DNA of 64,000 bases, from contig WEDG01000860.1 of the NCBI GenBank assembly GCA_017591395.1, positions 1-64,000 on the forward strand, in the 5' to 3' direction. Under the pieces are notes generated by a model, which did no database searches, was not told the DNA's origin, and saw only the letters and a program-made list of their open reading frames with translations. The translations under genes and the position numbers were made by a program. This DNA is from Schistocephalus solidus. Its lineage: Eukaryota; Platyhelminthes; Cestoda; Diphyllobothriidea; Diphyllobothriidae. Below, one piece after another: positions 50,901-56,964 of this stretch (its first letter is position 1; the number at the start of each line of letters is the position of its first letter).

Positions 50901-53900
50901 TCTGCAACATCAGCGTAAACTGGGACAAAAAAACAACCGAATTTGGGTTAGGGTGTAGATCCGGGGCCCAGGTATGTAGACGGGCATTATGGGTCCACAA
51001 CGGTTTTCAAAAGAAGTTTATATCTGAGGACACGTTAGAGGTATAGGTAACGCGCCAGGTGGAATTGCTTATATGACCCCTCCCCCTGGCAGGACACGAA
51101 ATCAGGAACGCCCTCCGCGGTCTTGCGCTAAATTCCAGGAAGAATAAATATTCCCTAACCAAAACTTTAACGGTAACCCTACCCGTAACCCTAACCCTAG
51201 CCCTTACTTTCCTGGAAGTGGGTACAAATTAACCTGTATTATGGGCAGTTGCTGTCCCCATGTCACACCGGTGGGGGGAGGGGCATATAAGCAAGCCCTA
51301 GCGACGCGTCTTGTTACGCTAAGTGACAGAAAAAACGGAAGCACGAAAAGTAGGGGGGTCCCATTTAAGGGAAAAGTTATACAAGGGTGCACACTCCCAT
51401 CACCGCTGTTCGTGCTTTCAAAAGGGCAGCCCCGGTAGTCTTTTCGGTGATGTGGCAACCTGGCTGAAAGACAAGTTTCTGGAAGAGGTCCACACAGAAC
51501 GGGACACAGTGGTAGCAGTTAGTTATTCCCTCACGAATGAGAGAAACTTTACTAGCTGAGAGGATTACCAATTGACGGTGGGCGTGGTACAGCGTAAAAC
51601 ACAACTTGGGATTGCGGTTTAGGCCTGCCAGTTTTAGACTAATTTCAGAAAAGCGTTTTGTTTGAAAGGATGATTCACGATTTCAGCACATCTTTCCCGA
51701 ACTCCGGCACATAGTTGGGGTTTAAGCAAGCTGTCCAAAACGACCAATCGCGTCGTTATGTTGACTGCTACCACTCTAGCGATGAGTCAAAAATACATTC
51801 CTGGCACCGCTCTAAAGTTTGACTTATCACAACAACAGACAACATGAACGAGGGCCGAGGTAACAGTATATGACGTTATTAAACTGGGCTCCGAGAGTGT
51901 GGTAGATGCTTCACAAGTCTACTATCACTAGAAAGCCAAGTTACGCGCAAGTCACCATCCATGCGTTCACCCTGCTGTAAGGCATATAGTTTACATAGTC
52001 GGAAACAGCGGTCAAAATATCAAATACTGTTAGCGTGTGAAGTCTGTTACAGGTCTCTACAACAAAACTGTTGAAAAGTACTTTAGTGCGAAATTACCCA
52101 AAAGGTAGGAAATTTTTCCCAAAATAAATCAGTGAAATGCAGGGGTGGTCTGTGAGACCGGTCGCAGAGTAGTAAGACCCCAGACGGGGCAAAATAGAGA
52201 CACACTTACTGTGATAAAGCAAGCCGCGGGGGCAAAACGGCCCTCTTCAGTCGCCTTTTTTAGGGTCTTGTGCCAGACGAGGTGGTTGTGCACATACCCA
52301 AAGGGCGGCTGTAGCGGTTCGCCGGAAGGGTAGGGTCGGATCTGATCTGAGTCGACTAAGAACCAACAGTCGTTCCGATCATCAGTGCCCACGAGGCGCA
52401 CACGGATGCGCGGTCCACTGGTTTCAATAACTCTGGCCAGGGTAAAGGTGGCGGTACGGAAGCGACGTACCTGGCCGCCGCCTCCACCAGCACTGGAGCG
52501 GCGACTCGGGCCGAGCGCAGCGGAGGACAGGGAGAGGCGACGCGAAACTGCAGCGCCCTCCTGGGTGCGTGGTGTGGATTTGGCGGCAGCACCGAACGTC
52601 GCTTCAGCAACGACCAGGGCGGCGGTGCTGGTGGTGGAAAGCGATTCTACCGCCGGTGGTGGAGTCTCGGCGAGGGCACTCCGCTGGTCGACCGCCTCAA
52701 CGAGGGAGTCCACTTCAAACAAATTAACTGGCGGTGTAATTGGCTGAAAATGGGAATAGAATGAAAGAAGGCAATGGGAGGGGGGTCCCGATGGTATTCG
52801 TTGACGAACGCTCACCGACCGCTAACGGAATTCACTCGTCCCGCTCTGCCTTGGGGCGCATTCTCGAGCCCCGCCAGCAGCCACACAGCGGCTAGTAGTA
52901 ATAGTAGAAGAAGAGGCAGATGAACAAATTCGACAAAGAAAAAGGAGACTGGAATGGCCATTTCTGTCTCATTAGCCATCAGCAGCCAGTCATACCCAAC
53001 CAAAGGTGGTGCCCCACCCGAGGCTCGAACCTGCGACCCGCTGATCAGAAGTCCAACGCTCTAAGCATTGAGCCACGAGCTCGTTTTCTTGCAAGTTTAG
53101 ATCGGGAATATGGACATTCATTGGTGAGGGTATTACAAACAATAATCAGTCGAGGTTGGATTTACCACACAGGCTAAAGCACAACGTTTCATATACTACT
53201 CGGTTTACAATAGGGCATAATTGCAAGCAGACGGGGCGGCGAGAGGTACAACAGTCTTGGGTAGGTACGAATTATCCCCCTGGTTAGTAACCTTCGAGGC
53301 TACGATTGATAGTGCCTTTTGACAGGTTCAAAACGCCTACGATTGTTCGTAGGGAGGAAGTAAGCGCTGGATCAACCTTAATCCCTTTTACACCCCCGGC
53401 GCGCCAGCGGTTTATCTGAGTCAATGCAACTGGAAATGAGATTTGGCGGCGTGGTTGCAGTGAGGTGAAGTCGCCGTCTTTTACAGCAGGCTCGGATGTC
53501 ACAGAACTGTGCAGCGCCATAGATGTCAGACTAAGGTGCCATAGCAGTCTGACCATCATTATAGTTTAGGGCGAGGGGGGGATGAACGAGCAGTGTCGTC
53601 TGCTGGAAACCTTCGATGCAACGATTCATAGTGCGCCAGATCTATCATAATGAGAGCTGTGATGAGTAGTAATGGGGAAGCGCATTCAGTTGTCTGTTTC
53701 AATTTCTCTCGACAAAAGACAACAGAGACTAGAAGGGCAAATTCTGGTTTATTGGCTGCCATCAGCCAGCCATACCAAACTTCAAGTGGTGCGTCACCCG
53801 AGGCGCGAACCTGCGAGTTGTTGCTTAGAAGAGGGGGGTCGAGCCTCGGGTGATGCACCACCTGGGGTTGGGTATGTTTGGCTGACGAAGGCTACTAAGA

Positions 53901-55954
53901 CAGAAATCACTATTGTAGTCTCCCTCGTCTTTGTTGATAACATTCTTCTGCCTAGAATGCTAGTCACTGTGCTGCTGCTTGTGGGGTTCGAGAGTGAGCC
54001 CGAAGGCAGAACGGGACGACCGAGCGTTCATCCACCAATTTAGCTTTCCATCAATGTCCGCCAAGTTAACATCTTCAGTTGCAAAAATGCCAGAAAGTTC
54101 TAAAGCAGTACGCTATTTTCAATATCAGCCTCTGAAGCACCGCCGTAGATAAAAACAAATTCGATGAATGGCAAATTTATGCGAACTGATGTAATATTTG
54201 ATACTGGATCACATAGTTATTCGGTCTGACGTTCGATAAGGTTGTATCCCGTCGCCCAATCTGTTCGACTACGATATTGGATGGATTTTTGGGAAGACGA
54301 AGGTGTTGAGCTTGCACTCAGACGCCGGTTGAGTGATCTCCACTACGCCGATTATATCGTCTTACTAATTTAAAGCTTTGGTTATTTGCAGTCTATAGTG
54401 TCACGATTCGATCGGTTTGTCAATGAACGCTGCGAAGACCGAATTGTTCTAGGAGAAGGTAACTCGCAAAACTGATAGCTGGCAACTTGAAGAAAGAGAC
54501 ATTTTCAAGTACTTCGGGGCGAGGCTGCTGCCAAGTGGACGGAATAAGGACGAAATTACCTCCCAAATCGATGCTGCTCCTCAAGTTTTCTCAGGCTTTA
54601 GAAAGTAACTATGGATCCAACGCGACATTTTCATCGCCAGGAATATTAGCGTGTATTTTGTATCCGTCCAGTCTGGCCTTCTCTATGATTGTGAATGCTG
54701 GGCTGTGCGTGTGGAAGAGGAGCGAGAACTGGAGGTACTTGACAACCACTGCCTGAGAACCATTCATCGAGTGAAGTAAACCGACTTCGCTTCAAGTAAA
54801 ACAGTCCGCACTCTCTGAGACAACATCGTAAGGATATCCTAGCACATCCAAGAAAGGCTACTGAGGTGATTTGGACACGCTCTTCATCGTCCATGTTACG
54901 AGTTCAGTGTTAATGCCCTTGATGGGGCACCTTTACCCACATCGAGGCATCGCAGAGGGGGTCAGCTCAAAACTTGGCTCCATATAGTTTGTTAAGACGT
55001 TGAAGTGGTTTTTGGACCTTCGGTATTCGGCCTCCATCGTTGGCGAATGGTTTGAACCATTCAGATGTGCTGCAGCGGATCGTCACGCATGAAGAGGCAC
55101 AATTCGCGACATCGAGGCCGAAAAGATTAGGCATGCTCGCAGCCGTACCAAGTAGATACAATTTTTAAATGTCTACAAAATATGTTTTAATTTATACGTG
55201 CACCGAAAATTAAGGTAAAAAATGCATACCACTTAATTAATCGTTTTTTATGAAGTGTGTATTTGCAGGCGGCTGGAAAGTTCACTCAAAAGACAGCATC
55301 TACGTGTAGCTGAAATATTTTGGGATTATGCAGCTTGATAATCAACATTCCAACGTTATCCAAGTAATTCCTTCTAATACAAAACCAATTTCACAATTTT
55401 ATCTCACATTTCATGAGATACATCAGGTACTCTACGTGCAAAATATGCAAGTGAAATGCCTTTTCAGAATTATAATAAATAGGAGTAATCAAAGTTTTAA
55501 AACCCCATAATTGACACATTTTCCATTAAACTGGCATTAACTCACCTAACGAGGGTATATATTTTGAATACTTTACTATTTCATTGACAAAATGTCATTT
55601 CCTAAAAGACTCCAGGAAGGTTTTGTTACAATTCGGCGCCTAATCGGGTCAGTGCATGACGCTATGGCTGACGGCACCCGTAAATACCATGAAGCGATGC
55701 CAGCAGAACATCCGTTAACAGAAATAGAGCTTACAAAAATCTGGAACTGTACTGAAAGTACCTGTGGCTACCGTCAATAAAAAGAACCTCGATAATACAC
55801 AACAAATTTCTTCAGATTTACAAAATTATGGGAACTCAGATGACAGAAGTAAGTTTAAATTTTAACTCACTTGTTTAAAGCACTTCCAATCCGCAGGTCT
55901 ACCACCCGTCTTCTCTAGATATTCGGTCCAGGTGAAACTATCGGAGAGATCCAT
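19424..55954 (-). CDS. Scm: Sex comb on midleg (Scm) homologue, Polycomb-group MBT/SAM protein, six exons
   Basis: Nuclear chromatin repressor of the Polycomb group; in the known family the MBT repeats bind methyl-lysine and the SAM domain polymerises with Polyhomeotic. Minus-strand exons: 55954-55871, 52743-52210, 28628-27637, 24381-23867, 20305-20190, 19549-19424. Intron phases are 0, 0, 2, 1, 0 and every junction is GT-AG. The joined frame gives 788 aa. Order: MBT1 (residues 7-205), MBT2 (214-280), long Ser/Pro and acidic region, basic stretch (512-530), short polyQ (583-587), acidic run (656-666), SAM (718-785). Differences from fly or vertebrate Scm: no zinc fingers before MBT1, no recognisable SLED domain, and a low-complexity insertion inside MBT1. 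Introns are 3127, 23580, 3255, 3561 and 640 nt. The exon 4 donor and the SAM link are the least certain parts. Confidence 0.9.
20190..20305 (-). CDS. Scm: Scm exon 5: N-terminal half of SAM domain
   Basis: Acceptor TTGTAG before 20305 and donor GTAAGT after 20190. It encodes [13 protein letters not shown] followed by [14 protein letters not shown], matching the W-V-V-L...F opening of SAM domains. The phase-0 donor joins it directly to EIDG of exon 6, which is exactly where that motif must continue. It enters in phase 1, as required by either candidate donor of exon 4. Confidence 0.9.
21270..21540 (+). repeat. GC-rich dispersed repeat (family D) in Scm intron 4
   Basis: Contains TTGACTCTGTCTTGACGCC, GAGAGAGTGTGGTAGATAC and CCCTGCACCACCATACTGTG in the order seen at 50.2-50.35 kb. 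It lies in the intron between exons 4 and 5 of Scm. The rest of that intron (20306-23866) holds nothing else I could identify on either strand. Confidence 0.6.
23867..24381 (-). CDS. Scm: Scm exon 4: linker with polyQ and acidic run
   Basis: Acceptor CCCTCCAG before 24381. The first base completes an Arg codon begun in exon 3, then the frame reads [20 protein letters not shown], a Tyr-rich stretch ([14 protein letters not shown]), five Gln, a Gly-rich stretch, an acidic run, and ends near [10 protein letters not shown]. The frame stops at 23862-23864, so a donor must precede it. GTTAGT after 23867 keeps the whole frame; GTGACT after 23921 is an alternative in the same phase that shortens the protein by 18 residues. 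No family domain is recognised here. Coding quality is supported by the 170-codon open frame and phase agreement. Confidence 0.75.
24382..27636 (-). other. Scm intron 3
   Basis: 3255-nt intron, donor GTCAGT, acceptor CCTCCAG. No recognised gene on either strand. It contains a 28-base direct repeat around GACGCCAGTTCCATT (about 25469-25497 and 25594-25622). Near its 5' end (on the minus strand) a segment at 26985-27090 resembles the LINE-like tail at 34495-34560. Confidence 0.7.
26985..27090 (+). repeat. LINE-like 3' tail with short tandem repeat
   Basis: ATAGGGAGTTCATAGGCGTC, then TACCTTAATAAGACTGAACT and further GAACT units. The block order resembles 34495-34560, which ends in GATACT units. 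It is probably the 3' terminus of a non-LTR element. Confidence 0.4.
27637..28628 (-). CDS. Scm: Scm exon 3: second MBT repeat and charged region
   Basis: Acceptor CTTACAG before 28628. Encodes [30 protein letters not shown] and [13 protein letters not shown], then [13 protein letters not shown] (residues 214-275). This is the second MBT repeat of Scm, with the aromatic FDGW/FDYW signature of the methyl-lysine pocket. Downstream are Ser/Pro-rich sequence, polyQ (five residues), long acidic stretches and the basic block [11 protein letters not shown] (512-522). It ends in phase 2 at donor GTCAGT, which fits the acceptor of exon 4. The 330-codon frame is uninterrupted. Confidence 0.95.
31085..31724 (+). 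mobile_element. RTE-like LINE, 5' half (end of endonuclease to pre-RT linker)
   Basis: One frame (31088 onward, one internal TAA at 31442-31444) reads [17 protein letters not shown], the end of an AP endonuclease domain (DHH-like catalytic end). It continues through [28 protein letters not shown] and [15 protein letters not shown], then [14 protein letters not shown] and a final [12 protein letters not shown]. At about 31720 the RTE similarity stops and CR1-like sequence begins. The missing reverse transcriptase half of this type of element is found at 46208-48861 on the same strand. Confidence 0.85.
31725..33985 (+). mobile_element. CR1-like LINE, 5'-truncated, reverse transcriptase nearly complete
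   Basis: Begins in the last part of the endonuclease ([24 protein letters not shown]). An uninterrupted 489-codon frame to 33171 carries RT motifs: [64 protein letters not shown] frameshift near 33060 moves to a frame with [14 protein letters not shown] and the catalytic block [10 protein letters not shown] (near 33150-33180). Further frameshifts near 33340 and 33720-33800 follow. The C-terminal region contains [28 protein letters not shown] and [21 protein letters not shown], ending in TAA at 33980-33982. It is a recent but inactive copy, about 2.3 kb, antisense to Scm. Confidence 0.92.
33986..34570 (+). mobile_element. Probable LINE 3' untranslated and tail sequence
   Basis: Directly follows the LINE stop codon. 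It includes GTCTGCTCTTTTTTTCAACT, TTGGCCTCGCCAACATATCG (a short inverted repeat) and ends near 34560 in tandem CTGATA units, as non-LTR elements often end in short repeats. The boundary is uncertain. Confidence 0.4.
34835..35110 (+). repeat. Degenerate telomere-like tract (TTAGGG variants) in a dispersed repeat
   Basis: Many spaced TTAGGG-, TTAAGG- and TAGGCT-like words, followed by a module reading AATATTTAACCCTCACAAAC and CACCTATTTTAAGTGGGC. The same module follows a similar tract at 41945-42135. TTAGGG is the flatworm telomere unit, but this tract is too irregular to be a recent telomere addition. Confidence 0.55.
35625..35800 (-). mobile_element. tRNA-derived SINE
   Basis: Minus-strand copy: the 3' part at AAGAAAAGGGAGACTGGGAT, then the body, and a tRNA-like head near 35735-35765 (minus strand: CGTGGCTCAATGG). 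Confidence 0.7.
35830..35995 (+). mobile_element. tRNA-derived SINE, interrupted by a triplet repeat
   Basis: TTGGGTTGGGTATGGCTGGC is recognisable, then the (ACT)n array replaces the middle. It resumes with the subfamily tail (GCGGCCGCTGGTGGGGTTCTAGAGTGAGCG). It faces the previous minus-strand copy head-to-head. Confidence 0.6.
35871..35959. repeat. (TAC)n microsatellite
   Basis: About 29 TAC units without visible interruption. It explains the poly-Tyr and poly-Val open frames seen on the two strands. Confidence 0.97.
36530..36825 (-). mobile_element. tRNA-derived SINE
   Basis: Minus-strand copy with the subfamily tail (36550-36590), body (GGCCATTTCTGGCTTATTAG) and head (GGGGATTCGAACCCGTGAC near 36703-36721). 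A second partial head (GAGCCCGTGGCTCAATAATG) follows at about 36799 on the plus strand. Confidence 0.75.
38100..38535 (-). mobile_element. Two tandem SINE copies
   Basis: Two minus-strand copies in a row. The first, 38100-38350, has a head near 38200-38265 and the full distal sequence AACGGAACTCACTCG. The second, 38350-38535, is truncated in the head region near 38525. Both contain the GGCCATTTCTGGCTCATTAG-type body. Confidence 0.75.
39100..39118. repeat. Poly-C tract
   Basis: A run of about 17 C residues, with one other base near each end. Confidence 0.9.
39880..40480 (+). repeat. Dispersed repeat related to the 48.9-50.3 kb tandem units
   Basis: Shares GGCTCAGCGCATTTTCC, CACTATAAACAATCTGAC and, further on, CTTGGAAGG and GACTGAGAGTCAGGC with the units at 48945-50285, in similar order but rearranged. 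The 201-codon minus-strand frame here (39759-40364) crosses this repeat and shows no domain. Confidence 0.5.
40755..40935 (-). mobile_element. tRNA-derived SINE
   Basis: Minus-strand copy: AAAGACAAGGGAGACTGGAA, the body, and a head with the B-box-side sequence GAACCCGCGACC near 40855 and the A-box-side GAGCCACGGGCTCGTTG near 40898. Confidence 0.75.
41455..42394 (+). repeat. Tandem duplication, unit 1 (about 0.9 kb)
   Basis: Starts with AGTGTTGCCATCAC just upstream and carries GATCAAACACACGCATGAAC, ATGACAAAGCAGTGGGCGGG, TTTGTTCCCTTGTTTGCTCG, AAGACCGCGCGCTGAG and, near its end, GTCTAAAGTGCTGAGGACGC. The same blocks in the same order make unit 2. Unit 1 also holds the telomere-like tract at 41945-42135, which unit 2 lacks. 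Function unknown. Confidence 0.75.
41945..42135 (+). repeat. Degenerate telomere-like tract in a dispersed repeat
   Basis: Irregular TTAAGGTT/TTGAGGTT words followed by the module AATATTTACCCTCATGAAAT and CACCTATTTTAAGTGGGCGG, which also follows the tract at 34835-35110. Confidence 0.55.
42395..43270 (+). repeat. Tandem duplication, unit 2
   Basis: Repeats unit 1: TGATCAAACACACGCACGAA, ATGACAAAGCAGTGGGCGGG, TTTGTTCCCTTGTTTTCTCG, AAGACCGCGCGCTGAGGC, then GAAGTTGTCGCAAGATCCAG and GTCTAAAGTACTAAGGAAGC. It includes a (GA)n stretch (42547-42560) and a G run of about 13 (42627-42640) not present in unit 1. Confidence 0.75.
44375..44730 (+). mobile_element. LINE family C, 3' fragment
   Basis: The frame reads [30 protein letters not shown] and [19 protein letters not shown], the C-terminal region of the family C element, truncated 5' of there. 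The same blocks occur, more decayed, at 54880-55060. Confidence 0.8.
45712..45733. repeat. (CA)n microsatellite
   Basis: About ten CA units continuing into CGCGCG. Confidence 0.9.
46208..48861 (+). mobile_element. RTE-like LINE, reverse transcriptase half with C2H2 zinc-finger tail
   Basis: Starts in the pre-RT linker ([16 protein letters not shown]). RT motifs in order: [84 protein letters not shown] (catalytic), [40 protein letters not shown]. The product would be an RNA-directed DNA polymerase for target-primed reverse transcription. Defects are a stop at 46569-46571, a frameshift near 46780, and another at about 47800. After the RT a linker leads to five C2H2 fingers: [57 protein letters not shown], a damaged [19 protein letters not shown], and [19 protein letters not shown]. 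The last finger is frameshifted and ends at TAA 48859-48861. It lies in the large Scm intron, antisense. Confidence 0.9.
48060..48861 (+). pseudogene. C2H2 zinc-finger array at the end of the RTE-like element
   Basis: Five fingers of C-X2-C-X12-H-X3-4-H/C spacing separated by Pro/Thr/Ser-rich linkers, three in one frame (48015-48701) and two after frameshifts. All share the unusual core G-L-V/F/L-G/R-H-x-R, so they arose by duplication of one finger. In intact elements such a tail probably binds nucleic acid. Here it is broken with the rest of the element and is not a free-standing gene. Confidence 0.8.
48945..49618 (+). repeat. Tandem duplication of about 0.67 kb, unit 1
   Basis: Directly downstream of the zinc-finger tail. 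Landmarks are AAACCGTGGCTGGGAAG, GGCAACTGACCGGCTCGGAC, GCTCAGCGCATGTTCCTCAC, ACTATAAACAATCTGACGCG, AAAAGCCGTGTCTTGGAAGG and GGTGTGGTGGTACGCCCAGG. All recur about 665-680 bases on. The second half ends with a family D-like block. Confidence 0.75.
49619..50285 (+). repeat. Tandem duplication of about 0.67 kb, unit 2
   Basis: Repeats unit 1 in order: GGTTGGAAGGTTGCCAACTG, GGCAACTGACCGGCTCGGAC, CACTATAAACAATCTGACGT, AAAAGCCGTGGCTTGGAAGG and GGTGTGGTGGCACGCCCAGG. It runs on into a fuller family D copy at its right end. Confidence 0.75.
50130..50410 (+). repeat. GC-rich dispersed repeat (family D), clearest copy
   Basis: CTCCGGTCTTCTTGACTCTG, GACAGCGGGCTCAGGTGTGG, GAGAGAGTGTGGTAGCTGCA, CAAGTCTACTATCACTT, CCCTGCACCACTTGGTGTGT. 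These blocks define the family and recur at 10.0, 17.3, 21.3 and, shortened, 51.9 kb. Confidence 0.65.
51155..51240 (+). repeat. Telomere-like CCCTAA tract
   Basis: Several consecutive ACCCTA/GTAACCC words (about 51173-51207), the C-strand form of TTAGGG. The sequence around it (CTAAATTCCAGGAAGAATAA, TTCCTGGAAGTGGG) recalls the modules next to the other two telomere-like tracts, seen here in the reverse orientation. Confidence 0.5.
51890..52000 (+). repeat. Family D repeat, short piece
   Basis: GAGAGTGTGGTAGATGCTTC, CAAGTCTACTATCACT and CACCATCCATGCGTTCACC, in the order of the family D copy at 50.27-50.36 kb. Confidence 0.55.
52210..52743 (-). CDS. Scm: Scm exon 2: first MBT repeat with internal insertion
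   Basis: Acceptor TTTTCAG before 52743; donor GTAAGT after 52210; exactly 178 codons, phase 0 on both sides. It begins [19 protein letters not shown] (residues 29-47), the start of MBT1. A Ser/Ala/Pro/Gly-rich stretch of about 70 residues follows (49-118). The repeat then resumes with [16 protein letters not shown] and [20 protein letters not shown], then [11 protein letters not shown] and FAPAACF. Family members have only about ten residues where the insertion lies. The usual GMKLEA motif is degenerate here (VDSLVEA). Confidence 0.93.
52795..53115 (-). mobile_element. tRNA-derived SINE in Scm intron 1
   Basis: Near full-length minus-strand copy: distal tail (GAACGCTCACCGACCGCTAA, CCCCGCCAGCAGCCACAC), body (GGAATGGCCATTTCTGTCTC), and tRNA-like head (AGGCTCGAACCTGCGACC and GAGCCACGAGCTCG, about 53018-53092). 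Confidence 0.8.
53690..54045. mobile_element. Head-to-head pair of SINE copies
   Basis: A minus-strand copy (53700-53825) and a plus-strand copy (53838-54045) meet at the tRNA-like head. Their facing sequences GTGGTGCGTCACCCGAGG and CCTCGGGTGATGCACCAC form an inverted repeat. The plus copy ends with the tail GGGGTTCGAGAGTGAGCC and CGGGACGACCGAGCG. Confidence 0.75.
54225..55165 (+). mobile_element. LINE family C, RT to C-terminus, degraded
   Basis: Carries the palm-domain end (54240-54420), then [69 protein letters not shown] and [13 protein letters not shown] in shifting frames, and ends in the same CCGTACCAAGTA terminus as the copy at 9.87 kb. It has stops and frameshifts throughout, lies in Scm intron 1, and is antisense. 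Confidence 0.85.
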
Positions 55955-56960
55955 CTCTAAAAGTAGGCGGATGATGCGAGTAAGGACAACTGCCCAGCAT
56001 TATCGAGTATGTACATGCCCAGTTCATGCTAGAAGACGGGATATTTCAATTCGACAAAAATGAATCGTTGAGTACTTTCGTGCAAAGCGCGGGAGTGCAG
56101 GCACGTGAGAGCATGCCACGGGGGATGCAGTTTTCGGATGAGATGAAGGAGGGGAAATGGAAAATGGGAGATGTGCCAGGCTTACCTCCTCGGACTCGTA
56201 CACTGCCAACGTCATACAAGCCCATTATTGTGGCTAATTTACGCGGGTGTCTGTATGATTGTAAACGGTTGTTTGGGGCTGTAAGTTTTAAAAATGAAGG
56301 ATTGCATGAGGCAGAAAATTTTATGATCCGCAAAATTTATTCTTATATAGATTTCTCAAGAAATCCGAATGAACTACAGTAGATAAAACAAGCAAGCGAC
56401 ATTAAGCACTGCTCATTATTTTTATTGACCACCACCATCTTGTAAAATCGTCTTTAGTGCGGCAAAATGACGAGCCAAGGAGTAAAGATTCAGTGTTTTA
56501 TCTTGAAAGTTTAACGTGTGCCTTAAAACTTCAAGTTTATTACGCAAAAACTCCAAGAATAGATAAACGATCAGTGCTTAATATAAATGGCAAGTGTGTG
56601 CAAATAGAAGGTATCGCTACAAACAATAATGCACTGCTAAATGTGCACCGGCAGCGAACATTCTGCAATCAAATCCATGGGGGGCTGAAACCTTATCAAC
56701 AGCTCGGACTGGAAGAACGAAAATGGCGTTGTTGATATACCAAGTGCGGCCGCCCCACAAGGCATAACTTGATGAAGTTCGCCACACAACAGAATCGATA
56801 TTATATTTAGGGAATAGTAGGCATATTTAAATGCGACACCATAAAAATTTTTCCCGAGGTTGGCCTGAACGTCTTCGACATGTACATAGACCAAAAAGGA
56901 AAGTTTGTCGGAGGACTTTCAACCATATATGAACGAAATGAGCACAAAGATTTTACATAA
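55592..56960 (+). other. Cluster of unrecognised plus-strand open frames around Scm exon 1
   Basis: Open frames at 55592-55780 (62 codons), 56026-56382 (118 codons), 56457-56735 (92 codons) and a frame ending near 56958 with FDMYIDQKGKFVGGLSTIYE look more coding-like than their surroundings. I cannot assign any of them to a family. The first and second flank Scm exon 1, which lies between them on the other strand. They could be relics of a mobile or viral-type element or chance frames; no function is proposed. Confidence 0.3.
55871..55954 (-). CDS. Scm: Scm exon 1: start codon and N-terminal arm of MBT1
   Basis: The ATG at 55954-55952 starts [18 protein letters not shown] and continues [10 protein letters not shown], the F-W-EYL...F-Q arm that precedes the first MBT repeat in all Scm-type proteins. 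Donor GTGAGT follows 55871 in phase 0 and joins to [11 protein letters not shown] of exon 2, a perfect family match across the junction. An in-frame TAA lies 48-51 nt upstream, so this is the first usable start unless splicing occurs. TACTTTTAG ending at 55957 could be an acceptor, placing the ATG two bases into an exon. Confidence 0.93.
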
Positions 56961-56964
56961 TCCC

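Larger units (their letters stand above)
28629..52209 (-). other. Scm intron 2, about 23.6 kb, filled with retroelements
   Basis: Donor GTAAGT at 52209, acceptor TTACAG at 28629, phase 0 on both sides. It separates MBT1 from MBT2. It contains the RTE 5' half, the CR1-like LINE, SINEs, telomere-like tracts, two tandem duplications, the RTE with zinc-finger tail, and LINE family C. All recognised LINEs in it lie on the plus strand, antisense to Scm. Stretches with nothing recognised include 28640-31000, 35110-35600, 37000-38090, 38730-39880, 43270-44370 and 44760-46200. Of these, 29090-29560 is strongly AT-rich. Confidence 0.88.
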
